Source of the DNA: Chitinophagaceae bacterium
GTDB lineage: Bacteria > Bacteroidota > Bacteroidia > Chitinophagales > Chitinophagaceae
Direction of reading: 5' to 3'
Length of the DNA stretch: 64,000 nucleotides
Assembly (NCBI GenBank): GCA_016710745.1
Contig: JADJVB010000010.1
Coordinates: 434,001 to 498,000, forward strand
Part shown: piece after piece, positions 8,372 through 15,995 of the stretch
Layout: every line of letters starts with the position of its first letter
Position numbering within the stretch: position 1 is the first letter of the stretch
Notes under the pieces: generated by a model
The model's database searches: none
What the model was told of the DNA's origin: nothing
What the model saw: the letters and a program-made list of their open reading frames with translations, nothing else
Program-made: the position numbers and the translations under genes

Positions 8372-9856
8372 ATGCCTTTAAAAATATATAACACCCTATC
8401 CAGAGAAAAAGAAATTTTTACGCCCCTTACACCCGACCATGTGGGCATGTATGTATGCGGTCCTACGGTTTACAGCGATGTACACCTGGGGAATTGCCGT
8501 ACGTTTATTTCCTTCGATATTATTTACCGCTACCTGGTGTACCTCGGTTACAAGGTTCGTTATGTGCGTAATATCACCGATGCCGGCCACCTCGAAGGTG
8601 ATCGGGATGAGGGGGATGACAAATTCAGTAAACTGGCCAGGCTGCAAAAAGTTGAACCGATGGAGATCGTTCAGAAATATACACTTGGCTTTCATCATGT
8701 AATGCAGCTGCTCAATAATTTACCCCCTTCAATAGAACCAACGGCTACCGGGCATATTGCCGAGCAGATTGAAATAACCAAACAGATATTGGCTAACGGG
8801 TATGCCTATGAAGTAAACGGCACAGTTTATTTTGATGTTGAAAAATACAACACCGAACTCCCTTATGGAATATTAACCAACCGTAAAATGGAAGACCTGC
8901 TGGAGGGCACCAGGGAATTGGGCGGACAGGATGAGAAACGTGGCCGCCTTGATTTTGCGTTATGGATAAAGGCCAAGCCCGAGCACCTGATGCAATGGCC
9001 AAGCCCCTGGGGAATGGGCTTTCCGGGCTGGCATATCGAATGCTCGGCCATGAGTGAAAAATACTTGGGAAAGAAATTTGATATTCACGGCGGCGGAATG
9101 GACCTGGCTGCCACGCATCATACCAATGAAATTGCGCAAAGCCAGGCTTGTTATCATACCAGTCCGGCTAATTTTTGGATGCACACCAATATGCTAACGG
9201 TAAATGGTACCCGTATGAGTAAATCGTTGGGCAATGGATTTTTGCCGGAAGAACTGTTTACCGGAAATCACCCGCTGCTGGAGAAAGCCTATGCACCCAT
9301 GACGGTTCGTTTCTTTATGTTGCAAACGCATTACCGGAGCACATTGGATTTTAGCAATGAGGCGCTGCAGGCATCTGAAAAAGGATTAAAAAGATTATGG
9401 GATGCGTATGAAATTTTACAAAAACTTACAGCAACCAACGTAGCGGCAACAGATACAGAACTGGATGCCAAAGTAAATAAACTTGTTGGCGAATTTGATG
9501 AGTTTATGAACGATGATTTTAATACGGCCAAAGTATTGGGCAGCATGTTTGAACTGGTGCCGGTTATCAATTCCATAAAAGACGGGCTGATCCGTATTGA
9601 TGCCATTTCATCTTCAACGATGGTTTTGCTTCAACAAAAATTCAAGGCCTATTTGGAGGATGTATTTGGATTGAAAAATGACACGGTTAAGCACGAGCCG
9701 TTGAATGGTGTGATGGAACTATTGATAGAGATAAGAAAAGAATCAAAGTTGAAGAAAGATTTTGCAACAAGTGATAAAATCCGAAACCAACTGGCAGCAA
9801 TCGGGATCAATTTGAAGGACGAAAAAGGCGGGGACATGAGTTGGGATATAATTTAA
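8372..9856 (+). CDS. cysS: Cysteinyl-tRNA synthetase
   Basis: 494 residues, the usual size for bacterial CysRS. It charges tRNA-Cys in the cytoplasm. Class I signatures are clear: HLGN (38-41, the HIGH motif, after the zinc ligand C29 in YVCGPTVY), the WHIECSAMS zinc site, the HGGGMDL block, and RMSKSLGN (281-288, the KMSKS loop). The C-terminal DALR-type region includes RKESKLKKDFATSDKIRNQL, which is the standard tail helix that contacts the tRNA. It has its own promoter and a strong terminator and so appears monocistronic. Confidence 0.97.
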   Translation: MPLKIYNTLSREKEIFTPLTPDHVGMYVCGPTVYSDVHLGNCRTFISFDIIYRYLVYLGYKVRYVRNITDAGHLEGDRDEGDDKFSKLARLQKVEPMEIVQKYTLGFHHVMQLLNNLPPSIEPTATGHIAEQIEITKQILANGYAYEVNGTVYFDVEKYNTELPYGILTNRKMEDLLEGTRELGGQDEKRGRLDFALWIKAKPEHLMQWPSPWGMGFPGWHIECSAMSEKYLGKKFDIHGGGMDLAATHHTNEIAQSQACYHTSPANFWMHTNMLTVNGTRMSKSLGNGFLPEELFTGNHPLLEKAYAPMTVRFFMLQTHYRSTLDFSNEALQASEKGLKRLWDAYEILQKLTATNVAATDTELDAKVNKLVGEFDEFMNDDFNTAKVLGSMFELVPVINSIKDGLIRIDAISSSTMVLLQQKFKAYLEDVFGLKNDTVKHEPLNGVMELLIEIRKESKLKKDFATSDKIRNQLAAIGINLKDEKGGDMSWDII

Positions 9857-9879
9857 GACGCTGGATATGTTTTTTTATT

Positions 9880-9909
9880 AAAGCTGTTTATTCGTAAGCA
9901 GCTTTTTTA
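9880..9909 (+). terminator. Rho-independent terminator after cysS
   Basis: An 11-base-pair stem (9880-9890 with 9895-9905, one G-U pair) closes a TTCG tetraloop and runs into TTTTTT. Confidence 0.85.
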
Positions 9910-10016
9910 TTTATTTTTTTAAACAAAACAGATTTTTTTTACACTTTTTTTACAATTGGCTTCCAACAAACCTGAAACTCATTCTGTTTATAGAGGATAA
10001 CTTAAAACTTAAACAG

Positions 10017-10985
10017 ATGAAAACAACATTCAACAAAATTATGTTAGCCGTTCTTTTCGGCTCATTAATCACCCTGACTTCTTGCAGCAAGGAAGATGAC
10101 CCTGGAGTAGTTGTCGATAACAGTACTATCGTCGACGTAGTAGTTAACACGCCCAATTTCAGTGTGTTGAAAGAAGCAGTAGTAAAAGCCGGTTTATCAA
10201 CCACCCTAAGTGGCCCTGGTCCGTTTACGGTTTTTGCTCCGGACAATACGGCTTTTGCAAATGCCGGTATCAATTCGGGGGTGGTAGCTTCTTTGCCGGC
10301 TTCCGCTTTGAGTGATTTATTGTTATACCACACACTCGGTTCAAGAATTTTAGCAGCAAATGTGCCTGCCGGCCCTAATGCTAAAGTAGTAACGGCAGGG
10401 GGAGATTCGGTTTTCGTAACCAGAAACGCGGCTGGTGTTTTTGTAAATGGAATTGCAGTGGCCCAGGCCGATATCGGCGCTGTTAACGGTGTGATACACC
10501 GTTTGTCGAAGGCCCTGAATAAACCATCAGGAAACGTGGTGGCTACTGCACAGGCTGCCGGATCTGGTTTAGATTCCTTGGTGAAAGCTATTGTACGGGC
10601 TAACAATGCGCCTGGAGGCGATCCAACTTTGATCAGCACATTAAGTACAGCAACCATAACTGTTTTTGCACCAACCAATGCAGCTTTTACACAATTGCTT
10701 GGCGCCTTATCGCTGACCGACATTAACAATATACCTGTGGGTACGCTGTTGGCGGTATTAAAGTATCACGTTGTTGGCGGTCGGGCGTTTTCATCCGATC
10801 TGGCAAATGGTAGCCTTCCCATGCTGGCAGGTGGCAATACCACCATAAATTTATCGAATGGAGCAGGCGGTGGCCCAACCATTAAAGGCAATGGTAATGG
10901 TACCAGCACGTCTAATATTGTAGGCACTAATATCATGTGCAGAAATGGCGTTGTACATGTAATTGACCGGGTTTTACTTCCGTAA
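10017..10985 (+). CDS. Fasciclin (FAS1) domain lipoprotein, two domains
   Basis: 322 residues. The signal peptide ends in the lipobox LTSC, so the protein is a lipoprotein with C23 as the acylated residue. Two FAS1 repeats follow at about 42-170 and 178-320; each has the FAS1 signatures 'TVFAPDNTAF'/'TVFAPTNAAF' and 'G.VHVIDRVLLP'/'GVIHRLSKAL'. FAS1 domains mediate adhesion and matrix binding; in Bacteroidota they sit on the cell surface or in the periplasm. The spacing downstream of a strong cysS terminator and upstream of another strong terminator indicates a single-gene transcript. No consensus -7 element was found in the 160 bases upstream, which are very T-rich. Confidence 0.92.
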   Translation: MKTTFNKIMLAVLFGSLITLTSCSKEDDPGVVVDNSTIVDVVVNTPNFSVLKEAVVKAGLSTTLSGPGPFTVFAPDNTAFANAGINSGVVASLPASALSDLLLYHTLGSRILAANVPAGPNAKVVTAGGDSVFVTRNAAGVFVNGIAVAQADIGAVNGVIHRLSKALNKPSGNVVATAQAAGSGLDSLVKAIVRANNAPGGDPTLISTLSTATITVFAPTNAAFTQLLGALSLTDINNIPVGTLLAVLKYHVVGGRAFSSDLANGSLPMLAGGNTTINLSNGAGGGPTIKGNGNGTSTSNIVGTNIMCRNGVVHVIDRVLLP

Positions 10986-11011
10986 AATTTAAAGGTTTTC
11001 AGGAAATAAAC

Positions 11012-11049
11012 AAGCGGTGAAATGTATGAAAGCATTTCACCGCTTTTAT
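11012..11049 (+). terminator. Rho-independent terminator after the fasciclin gene
   Basis: A perfect 13-base-pair stem (11012-11024 with 11033-11045) with an 8-base loop, followed by TTTATTTTG. Confidence 0.85.
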
Positions 11050-11088
11050 TTTGAGAAAATTTACTGACCTTGAGAGAAATAATTTTTA

Positions 11089-11715
11089 ATGCAACATATT
11101 CACCATTTGTCGAAAGACAAGCGTCTGAAAAAAATCCTTGAACGACAGGAACCCTTTAAACTGGTGAAAAGAAAAAATGTTTACCTGCATTTGTGTAACT
11201 CCATTATGAGTCAGCAACTGAGTACCAAAGTAGCTGATGTTTTTCAACAGCGCTTTATTAATTTATACGAAACCAAAAGCCCGACAGCCGCCGAAATTGC
11301 ATCAACGCCTTTTGAAAAATTAAGAGGAATCGGTCTGAGTAATGCCAAAGCCAATTACGTATTAAATGTGTGTAATTTTTTTATTGAAGAAAAAATCACC
11401 GATACGATCCTGTATAAGATGAGCAACGAAGAGGTGATACAATATCTTACCCAAATTAAAGGAGTTGGTCAATGGACGGTAGAGATGATACTCATGTTCA
11501 CGCTTGGCCGCGAAGATGTTTTTGCTGTTGATGACTTGGGTATTCAACAGGCTGTTTGCAGGCTTTATGGTATTGATGCCACAGAAAAAAAGGCAATGAA
11601 AGAAAAAATGCTTACTGTTTCAAAAAAATGGAGCCCTTACCGAACATATGCCTGCAGGTATTTGTGGGGCTGGAAGGATACCACACCCCCTCCGTCCCCT
11701 AAAGAGCGAACTTAG
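11089..11715 (+). CDS. DNA-3-methyladenine glycosylase II family (AlkA-like, HhH-GPD)
   Basis: 208 residues. The helix-hairpin-helix is LTQIKGVGQWTVEMIL, followed by the catalytic aspartate region FAVDDLGIQQA, both diagnostic of the HhH-GPD base-excision family. The enzyme removes alkylated purines from DNA. The N-terminal beta domain found in E. coli AlkA is absent, as in many single-domain versions. The last ten or so residues (TPPPSPKERT) are encoded by a CCCCCTCCGTCCCCTAAAG-type repeat, so the native stop may have been lost to a repeat insertion and the tail is likely dispensable. A second, unrelated alkyladenine glycosylase (Tag) lies at 21.4-21.9 kb. Confidence 0.88.
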   Translation: MQHIHHLSKDKRLKKILERQEPFKLVKRKNVYLHLCNSIMSQQLSTKVADVFQQRFINLYETKSPTAAEIASTPFEKLRGIGLSNAKANYVLNVCNFFIEEKITDTILYKMSNEEVIQYLTQIKGVGQWTVEMILMFTLGREDVFAVDDLGIQQAVCRLYGIDATEKKAMKEKMLTVSKKWSPYRTYACRYLWGWKDTTPPPSPKERT

Positions 11716-11722
11716 GGCAACA
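11688..11722. repeat. GC-rich palindromic repeat remnant at the end of the glycosylase gene
   Basis: The stretch CCCCCTCCGTCCCCTAAAG (from about 11695) matches the type of C-rich half-element seen inside rlmD and at 15.9 kb. It overlaps the last codons of the glycosylase. Confidence 0.5.
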
Positions 11723-11730
11723 GTTTACTA

Positions 11731-12225
11731 CTAAACAGAGATTAGTGAAATTATTTCTTCCAGATATTTTTTATCTGTTTCATCAAACTGATCCAACCTG
11801 TCTGCGTCAACATCCAAAACACCGATCACCTCAATATCTTTAATAAGTGGTATCACGATTTCGGATCTTGATAAACTGCTGCAGGCAATATGGCCGGGGA
11901 ATTTTTCTACGTCGGGCACGATCAACGTTTCGGCATTTTGCCAAACAGTACCGCAAACACCCCTGCCCTTTTTAATTCGGGTACAGGCTACAGGCCCCTG
12001 AAACGGCCCTAAAACCAATTCTGATTCACCATCAGTTTTTGAAGAAGGCTTCACGAGGTAAAAACCAACCCAAAGCCAGTTAAATTGTTCCTTAAGTGCC
12101 GCGGCTACATTAGCCAGGTTGGCGATCAGATCGGGTTCACCTTCCAGCAAGCCTTTTATTTGTGGGATAAGTGATTGATAAATATCGCCCTTAGCGCCTT
12201 CTGCGATTGTTAAGTCTTCTGCCAT
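11731..12225 (-). CDS. msrC: Free methionine-(R)-sulfoxide reductase (GAF domain, fRMsr)
   Basis: 164 residues forming one GAF domain. The three cysteines of the fRMsr family are present as C81, C91 and C115 in 'PVACTRIKKGRGVCGTVW' and 'GHIACSS', each offset by three from E. coli C84/C94/C118. The enzyme reduces free L-methionine-(R)-sulfoxide and helps repair oxidative damage. The LDVDADRLDQFDETD segment is the usual GAF exit. A TATCTTTG lies four bases before the ATG, suggesting a leaderless mRNA. The gene is alone on its strand. Confidence 0.92.
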   Translation of the reverse strand: MAEDLTIAEGAKGDIYQSLIPQIKGLLEGEPDLIANLANVAAALKEQFNWLWVGFYLVKPSSKTDGESELVLGPFQGPVACTRIKKGRGVCGTVWQNAETLIVPDVEKFPGHIACSSLSRSEIVIPLIKDIEVIGVLDVDADRLDQFDETDKKYLEEIISLISV

Positions 12226-12229
12226 AAAG

Positions 12230-12237
12230 CAAAGATA
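12230..12237 (-). promoter_or_regulatory. -7 promoter element abutting the msrC start codon
   Basis: The minus strand reads TATCTTTG, then CTTT, then ATG (12225). Exact consensus with a four-base gap to the start codon. Confidence 0.55.
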
Positions 12238-12325
12238 AGCTCTCTATGTCAGGCTGTGGAACGAAGCATCTTTTCATCCTTATATTAATATTCTCTGCCA
12301 TCACTCAGCATGGCGGGCGCAGGGT

Positions 12326-12844
12326 TTACCTATTCTGCAGGATCATATCGCTATACGATACCGAACAAAAATCTGCTGCTGTTAAATTAAACAACGCGGC
12401 GTACTGATCGCATTGTGCCTGTAGTTTTTCTCTTCCGATGCTGCCATCCTTATCAATAGCTTCCACTTCTACAAATGTGCCCAGCTGATTTACTGTATCA
12501 AAATGAAATTTTACATTGTTGATAAAGTAGATCTTTCTTTTTTTATCAACCACCACTTTAATGCCGAGTGTTTTTATTAAAATATCTTTAAGTGTTTTAT
12601 CGGGCTGATGTTGGTATAACATCACCTGGCTGGATTTGGCTCCGGCAAAATCTTCCCGTTCGTAATGTATCAGGGCATTTTCAATAATGCCTTCCCTAAG
12701 TTTTAAACGACCCAACCCAACGTTGAAATAGGTGTCAATTTGATGGTCTTCACCGATAAACGCCGGATCACGATCAAGCAATAATTTTTCTAACCCGCCG
12801 AGGTTGTTGGTGTTGGCTTTAAATTCTATATTAAGGATCAACAT
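12326..12844 (-). CDS. CYTH domain protein (CyaB-like / triphosphate tunnel family)
   Basis: 172 residues from the ATG at 12844. A longer frame starting with TTG at 12865 overlaps the -7 element and is unlikely. The N-terminus has the family's ExExK-like strand reduced to NIEFKA; later 'KLREG', 'HYEREDFAGAK', 'VVDKKRKIYF', 'VKFHFDTVNQLGTFVEVEA' follow the alternating charged strands of the tunnel. CYTH proteins include class IV adenylate cyclases, thiamine triphosphatases and inorganic triphosphatases; the sequence does not tell which. Because only part of the first ExExK signature is visible, activity is uncertain. Confidence 0.8.
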   Translation of the reverse strand: MLILNIEFKANTNNLGGLEKLLLDRDPAFIGEDHQIDTYFNVGLGRLKLREGIIENALIHYEREDFAGAKSSQVMLYQHQPDKTLKDILIKTLGIKVVVDKKRKIYFINNVKFHFDTVNQLGTFVEVEAIDKDGSIGREKLQAQCDQYAALFNLTAADFCSVSYSDMILQNR

Positions 12845-12862
12845 AAATAAATTTAATACTGT

Positions 12863-12870
12863 CAAAAATA
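12863..12870 (-). promoter_or_regulatory. -7 promoter element of the CYTH gene
   Basis: Minus strand TATTTTTG, 18 bases before the ATG at 12844; supports that start over the TTG that lies within it. Confidence 0.5.
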
Positions 12871-12906
12871 TATTCTTTATTCGTTTAAAAATAAAACTAC
12901 TTTAAA

Positions 12907-13443
12907 ATGGCTTTAACCCCGATTCCGCTGAAAAAAAGACCGGTTGATATTGCGCTGATCGTTTTCTTCATCATCAATTTTTTCTTTATAACCTATATGA
13001 TCGATGTTGAACAACTGGTGATTGCCAACACAGATAATTTTCAATACCCGGTGTGGCCACCCCGTTGGCTGGTTGACCTGGTGCACTGGTATGGAAAGAA
13101 CTTTGATCCGGTGCTGATGGCACGACCGGCATGGTGGCGGGCAACCATCTGGATCGACAGTTTATTCTTTGGCCCGTTTTATCTGGTGGCCATATATGCC
13201 TTTATAAAAGGCAAAAACTGGATTCGTTTTGGCGCCATCATCTGGGCCTCGGTAATGCTTACCAATGTAACCATTATTTTGTTTGAAGAGATTAACGGGG
13301 AATTCGCCTCGCCCGAATTGGCGAGGGTATTAATGGCAAATGCGGCCTGGGTAATTTTTCCGGTGATTGTTTTGTATAGAATGTGGAGATCGATTCACCC
13401 GTTTTTCGAAGTGAGCGAGGTAAATTACCAAACTGATATTTAA
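12907..13443 (+). CDS. EXPERA-domain membrane protein resembling eukaryotic TMEM97 (sigma-2 receptor)
   Basis: 178 residues with four predicted membrane helices (about 14-32, 83-104, 108-129, 147-166). The order of motifs follows TMEM97/MAC30: 'ITYMIDVEQL', 'YPVWPPRWLVDLVHWY', 'NFDPVLMARPAWWRA', 'FYLVAIYAFIKGKNWIR'. D33 and D67 sit where human TMEM97 has D29 and D56, two acidic residues that line the ligand pocket. EXPERA proteins in eukaryotes include sterol isomerase EBP, TM6SF2 and TMEM97 and handle sterol-like lipids. In this organism the ligand is unknown; hopanoids or other lipids are a guess. The gene is flanked by divergent and convergent neighbours and stands alone. Confidence 0.8.
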   Translation: MALTPIPLKKRPVDIALIVFFIINFFFITYMIDVEQLVIANTDNFQYPVWPPRWLVDLVHWYGKNFDPVLMARPAWWRATIWIDSLFFGPFYLVAIYAFIKGKNWIRFGAIIWASVMLTNVTIILFEEINGEFASPELARVLMANAAWVIFPVIVLYRMWRSIHPFFEVSEVNYQTDI

Positions 13444-13471
13444 TACTGTACATCATTTTATCAGATAAAAA

Positions 13472-13497
13472 AACCGCCCGGCTTAAACCGGGCGGTT
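13472..13497. terminator. Bidirectional terminator between the EXPERA and S46 genes
   Basis: A perfect 10-base-pair stem (13472-13481 with 13488-13497) with loop CTTAAA; A-rich on the left, TTAATAAAA on the right. It lies between convergent genes. Confidence 0.75.
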
Positions 13498-13560
13498 AAT
13501 AAAAGCGGTATATATCTTACCTCACCAACTTCAATTCATCAATAATATTTTTTGCACCAC

Positions 13561-15678
13561 CTAATTTATCAATGCACCAAAGCACATAACGCACGTCCAC
13601 ATTAATGGTGCGGTTAAGGTCTTTGTCGAACGCAATTTTGTGGCTAAGGCTTCGTAATTACCGTCGAAAGCAAGTCCGATTAAATTACCGCTGCCATCCA
13701 TAACCGGCGAACCCGAATTACCACCGGTAATATCGTTGGTGGTAATAAAACCTATCACCAGGTCGTTTTTAGATTTATCCATGTATTGACCAAAATCCCT
13801 TTTCTTCAGCAGTTCAATTTGTTTGGCAGGCAGATCAAATTCGTAATCACCGGCCTTGTATTTTTCTAAAATTCCTTTGCTGGTGGTAACATAATCGTAA
13901 AACACGGCATCCCGTGGTTTGTAACTTTTAACGCTGCCATAGCTTACCCGCATACTAAAGTTGGCATCAGGATACATTTTATTAACCGCCGCAGGGTTCA
14001 TTTCCATAATACCTTTTAAATAGGCGCGGCCCAGTTCATCATTCTTGGTTCTGAAAGCAGCAAACAGGCTGCTGTATTTACCGAGATAGTTACCCAGAAA
14101 AGCGGAGGCATAAGCAAAAGCAGGGTCTTCCTGCAGTGCCACCGCTGTTGGTGCATCTGTGAATGCTTTCCATTTGGCATCATCCAGCATCATGGTTTTA
14201 GTGAATACATCATGCGCCCATTTTTTATAGGTAGCTTCATCATCCAGGCTGCCGTAAGACGCTTTCATATTTTCATAAAAACCAATCGGGTGCTGATTTT
14301 TATCCACGTCCTGGTAAAACATCATCGCGGTTTTTGCCAGGATCTTTTCATCGCTTGGCAGATCTTCGCCTTCTTTAAAATCATCGCGGGTTGCAGTAGC
14401 GGCTTCAATGGCTTTTTTAAGATCGGCAGCCGGGGTATTTGGCTTGATCAATTTATCTTCCAACGTACGCATCCGGGATGCAGCACCTGCCAACGGTGAA
14501 CCAAAAACGCCCTCGTTTAAATATTGGCGCATTTTGCTATATGGCGTCCAGGTAGCATAATTTTTTGCATATTCATCCATGATATTTTCATACTCGGGTT
14601 TTCCCTTGGCCCAGGCCGAAAACTTATTTTCATAAGCCTGCTTTTGGTCGTATACTTTGTATTTGATCAATTGCTTGGTTTCGCCATCAAAAAATTTCCA
14701 GTAATTGGCAACACCGGCATAATTACTTGCAAGCTTCAATTTTACCGCAGGGTCTTTGATCATTTGCTCGTACATAAACTTTAAACGTACATCGCGTAAT
14801 CCAACCAGCGAAGGATTTTCAATTTCATTTTTCAACTTAATTCCATAACTGGTTTCGTACCGGTTGGTACCCCCCGGGTAGCCGTAGATCATGGCAAAAT
14901 CGCCATCTTTAAATCCCTTAATACTCACCGGTAAAAAATGTTTTGGTTTCAGGGGCACGTTGTCTGCACTGTACGAAACCGGCTTGCCATCTTTGCTGCT
15001 GTATACGCGAAAGATTGAAAAATCGCCGGTATGGCGTGGCCATTCCCAGTTGTCAGTATCACCACCAAATTTACCTACACTCTCGGGCGGTGCGCCCACA
15101 AGGCGAATATCCCGGTATGTTTTGTATACATACATGATGTGTTGGTTGCCTTTAAACATCGCATAGATCCTTCCTGCCAGTTCATTTTCCTTATCAGCTA
15201 CTTTATCTGTAATTGATTTATAGACGTCGTTTATTTTTTTACTTCTTTCCTCGAAACTCAATCCTTTGAGCGCATCTTCAACCTCTTTGGTAACATCAAC
15301 AATGCGGTCTAAAAACTGAACAGTCAGGTTACTTTTAATTTCCTGGTCTTTATTATAAGCGTAAAACCCATCACGTAAATAATTGTGTTCAACCGTGCTG
15401 GCTCCCGAAATAGCGTCGTAACCGCAGTGGTGGTTGGTAAAGATCAAACCCTGGTTGCTTACGATCTCTCCGGTACACCCGCCGCCAAAAATGAGAATGG
15501 CATCTTTAATAGATGATTTGTTTACGGAATACAATTGTTCGGCTGTAAGTTTCAAACCCTTTTTAACCATATCAGCATAAACCTGTTTTCCTAATAACAT
15601 GGGCAACCACATGCCCTCATCAGCTCTTGCGCTGAACAGGCTGAGCGAAAGCACAGCCATAATAATAATCTTCTTCAT
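13561..15678 (-). CDS. S46 family dipeptidyl peptidase (DPP7-like), C-terminal frameshift
   Basis: 705 residues as read. The signal peptide ends near residue 19. The S46 serine protease triad is visible: H84 in FTNHHCGYD and S655 in GGNSGSPV; the aspartate lies in the middle. Residue 673, which sets P1 preference in this family (Arg in acidic-specific DPP11, Gly in DPP7), is Gly here in LAFDGN, so a preference for hydrophobic P1 is predicted. The family removes dipeptides in the periplasm for amino-acid nutrition. The natural C-terminus is out of frame: adding one T to TTTT at 13636-13639 restores 'KIAFDKDLNRTINVDVRYVL', extending to a stop at 13517. This looks like a base missing from the assembly. 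Confidence 0.9.
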   Translation of the reverse strand: MKKIIIMAVLSLSLFSARADEGMWLPMLLGKQVYADMVKKGLKLTAEQLYSVNKSSIKDAILIFGGGCTGEIVSNQGLIFTNHHCGYDAISGASTVEHNYLRDGFYAYNKDQEIKSNLTVQFLDRIVDVTKEVEDALKGLSFEERSKKINDVYKSITDKVADKENELAGRIYAMFKGNQHIMYVYKTYRDIRLVGAPPESVGKFGGDTDNWEWPRHTGDFSIFRVYSSKDGKPVSYSADNVPLKPKHFLPVSIKGFKDGDFAMIYGYPGGTNRYETSYGIKLKNEIENPSLVGLRDVRLKFMYEQMIKDPAVKLKLASNYAGVANYWKFFDGETKQLIKYKVYDQKQAYENKFSAWAKGKPEYENIMDEYAKNYATWTPYSKMRQYLNEGVFGSPLAGAASRMRTLEDKLIKPNTPAADLKKAIEAATATRDDFKEGEDLPSDEKILAKTAMMFYQDVDKNQHPIGFYENMKASYGSLDDEATYKKWAHDVFTKTMMLDDAKWKAFTDAPTAVALQEDPAFAYASAFLGNYLGKYSSLFAAFRTKNDELGRAYLKGIMEMNPAAVNKMYPDANFSMRVSYGSVKSYKPRDAVFYDYVTTSKGILEKYKAGDYEFDLPAKQIELLKKRDFGQYMDKSKNDLVIGFITTNDITGGNSGSPVMDGSGNLIGLAFDGNYEALATKLRSTKTLTAPLMWTCVMCFGALIN

Positions 15679-15700
15679 ATAACTTTGTTTTTAGTAGACA

Positions 15701-15708
15701 CAAATTTA
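15701..15708 (-). promoter_or_regulatory. -7 promoter element of the S46 peptidase gene
   Basis: Minus strand TAAATTTG, 22 bases before the ATG at 15678. Exact match to TAnnTTTG. Confidence 0.5.
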
Positions 15709-15925
15709 ATGATAAATTACCGCACGCCAAATCCGGCCTCTCCTCCCTCGAACCTTGTTCCTTACTTCCGCTTTGCTCAGTAACCTCTCCGAAAGAGTGG
15801 AGGCGGTACATTAAACAAATCCGGGCATCGTATCATCCACATTATCATTTTTACCTATTTCATCAGTTGATCTTGCAGCCCGGCTTTGGCATTACCAGAT
15901 CTTCATATTCATCGTCTCCGTTTCC

Positions 15926-15955
15926 TCCCCCTTCTGGGGAGATAGAGGGGGCTGT
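15926..15955. repeat. GC-rich short palindromic repeat, intergenic
   Basis: CCTCCCCCTTCTGGGGAG followed by ATAGAGGGGGCTG forms imperfect hairpins and resembles the element inside rlmD. The 317-base gap 15679-15995 otherwise holds two promoters and a second weak copy near 15772-15806. Confidence 0.5.
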
Positions 15956-15963
15956 TTTTTCTT

Positions 15964-15971
15964 TATCTTTG
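15964..15971 (+). promoter_or_regulatory. -7 promoter element of the GH3 gene
   Basis: TATCTTTG, 24 bases before the ATG at 15996. Confidence 0.5.
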
Positions 15972-15995
15972 TTCTCTTTAACCTCATAACTGCCA

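Noticed and set aside
9950..10729. A 259-codon open frame on the minus strand opposite the fasciclin gene
   Set aside because: It has a Thr/Ala/Pro-rich composition typical of a shadow frame, no promoter and no motif, while the plus-strand protein has a lipobox and two FAS1 domains.
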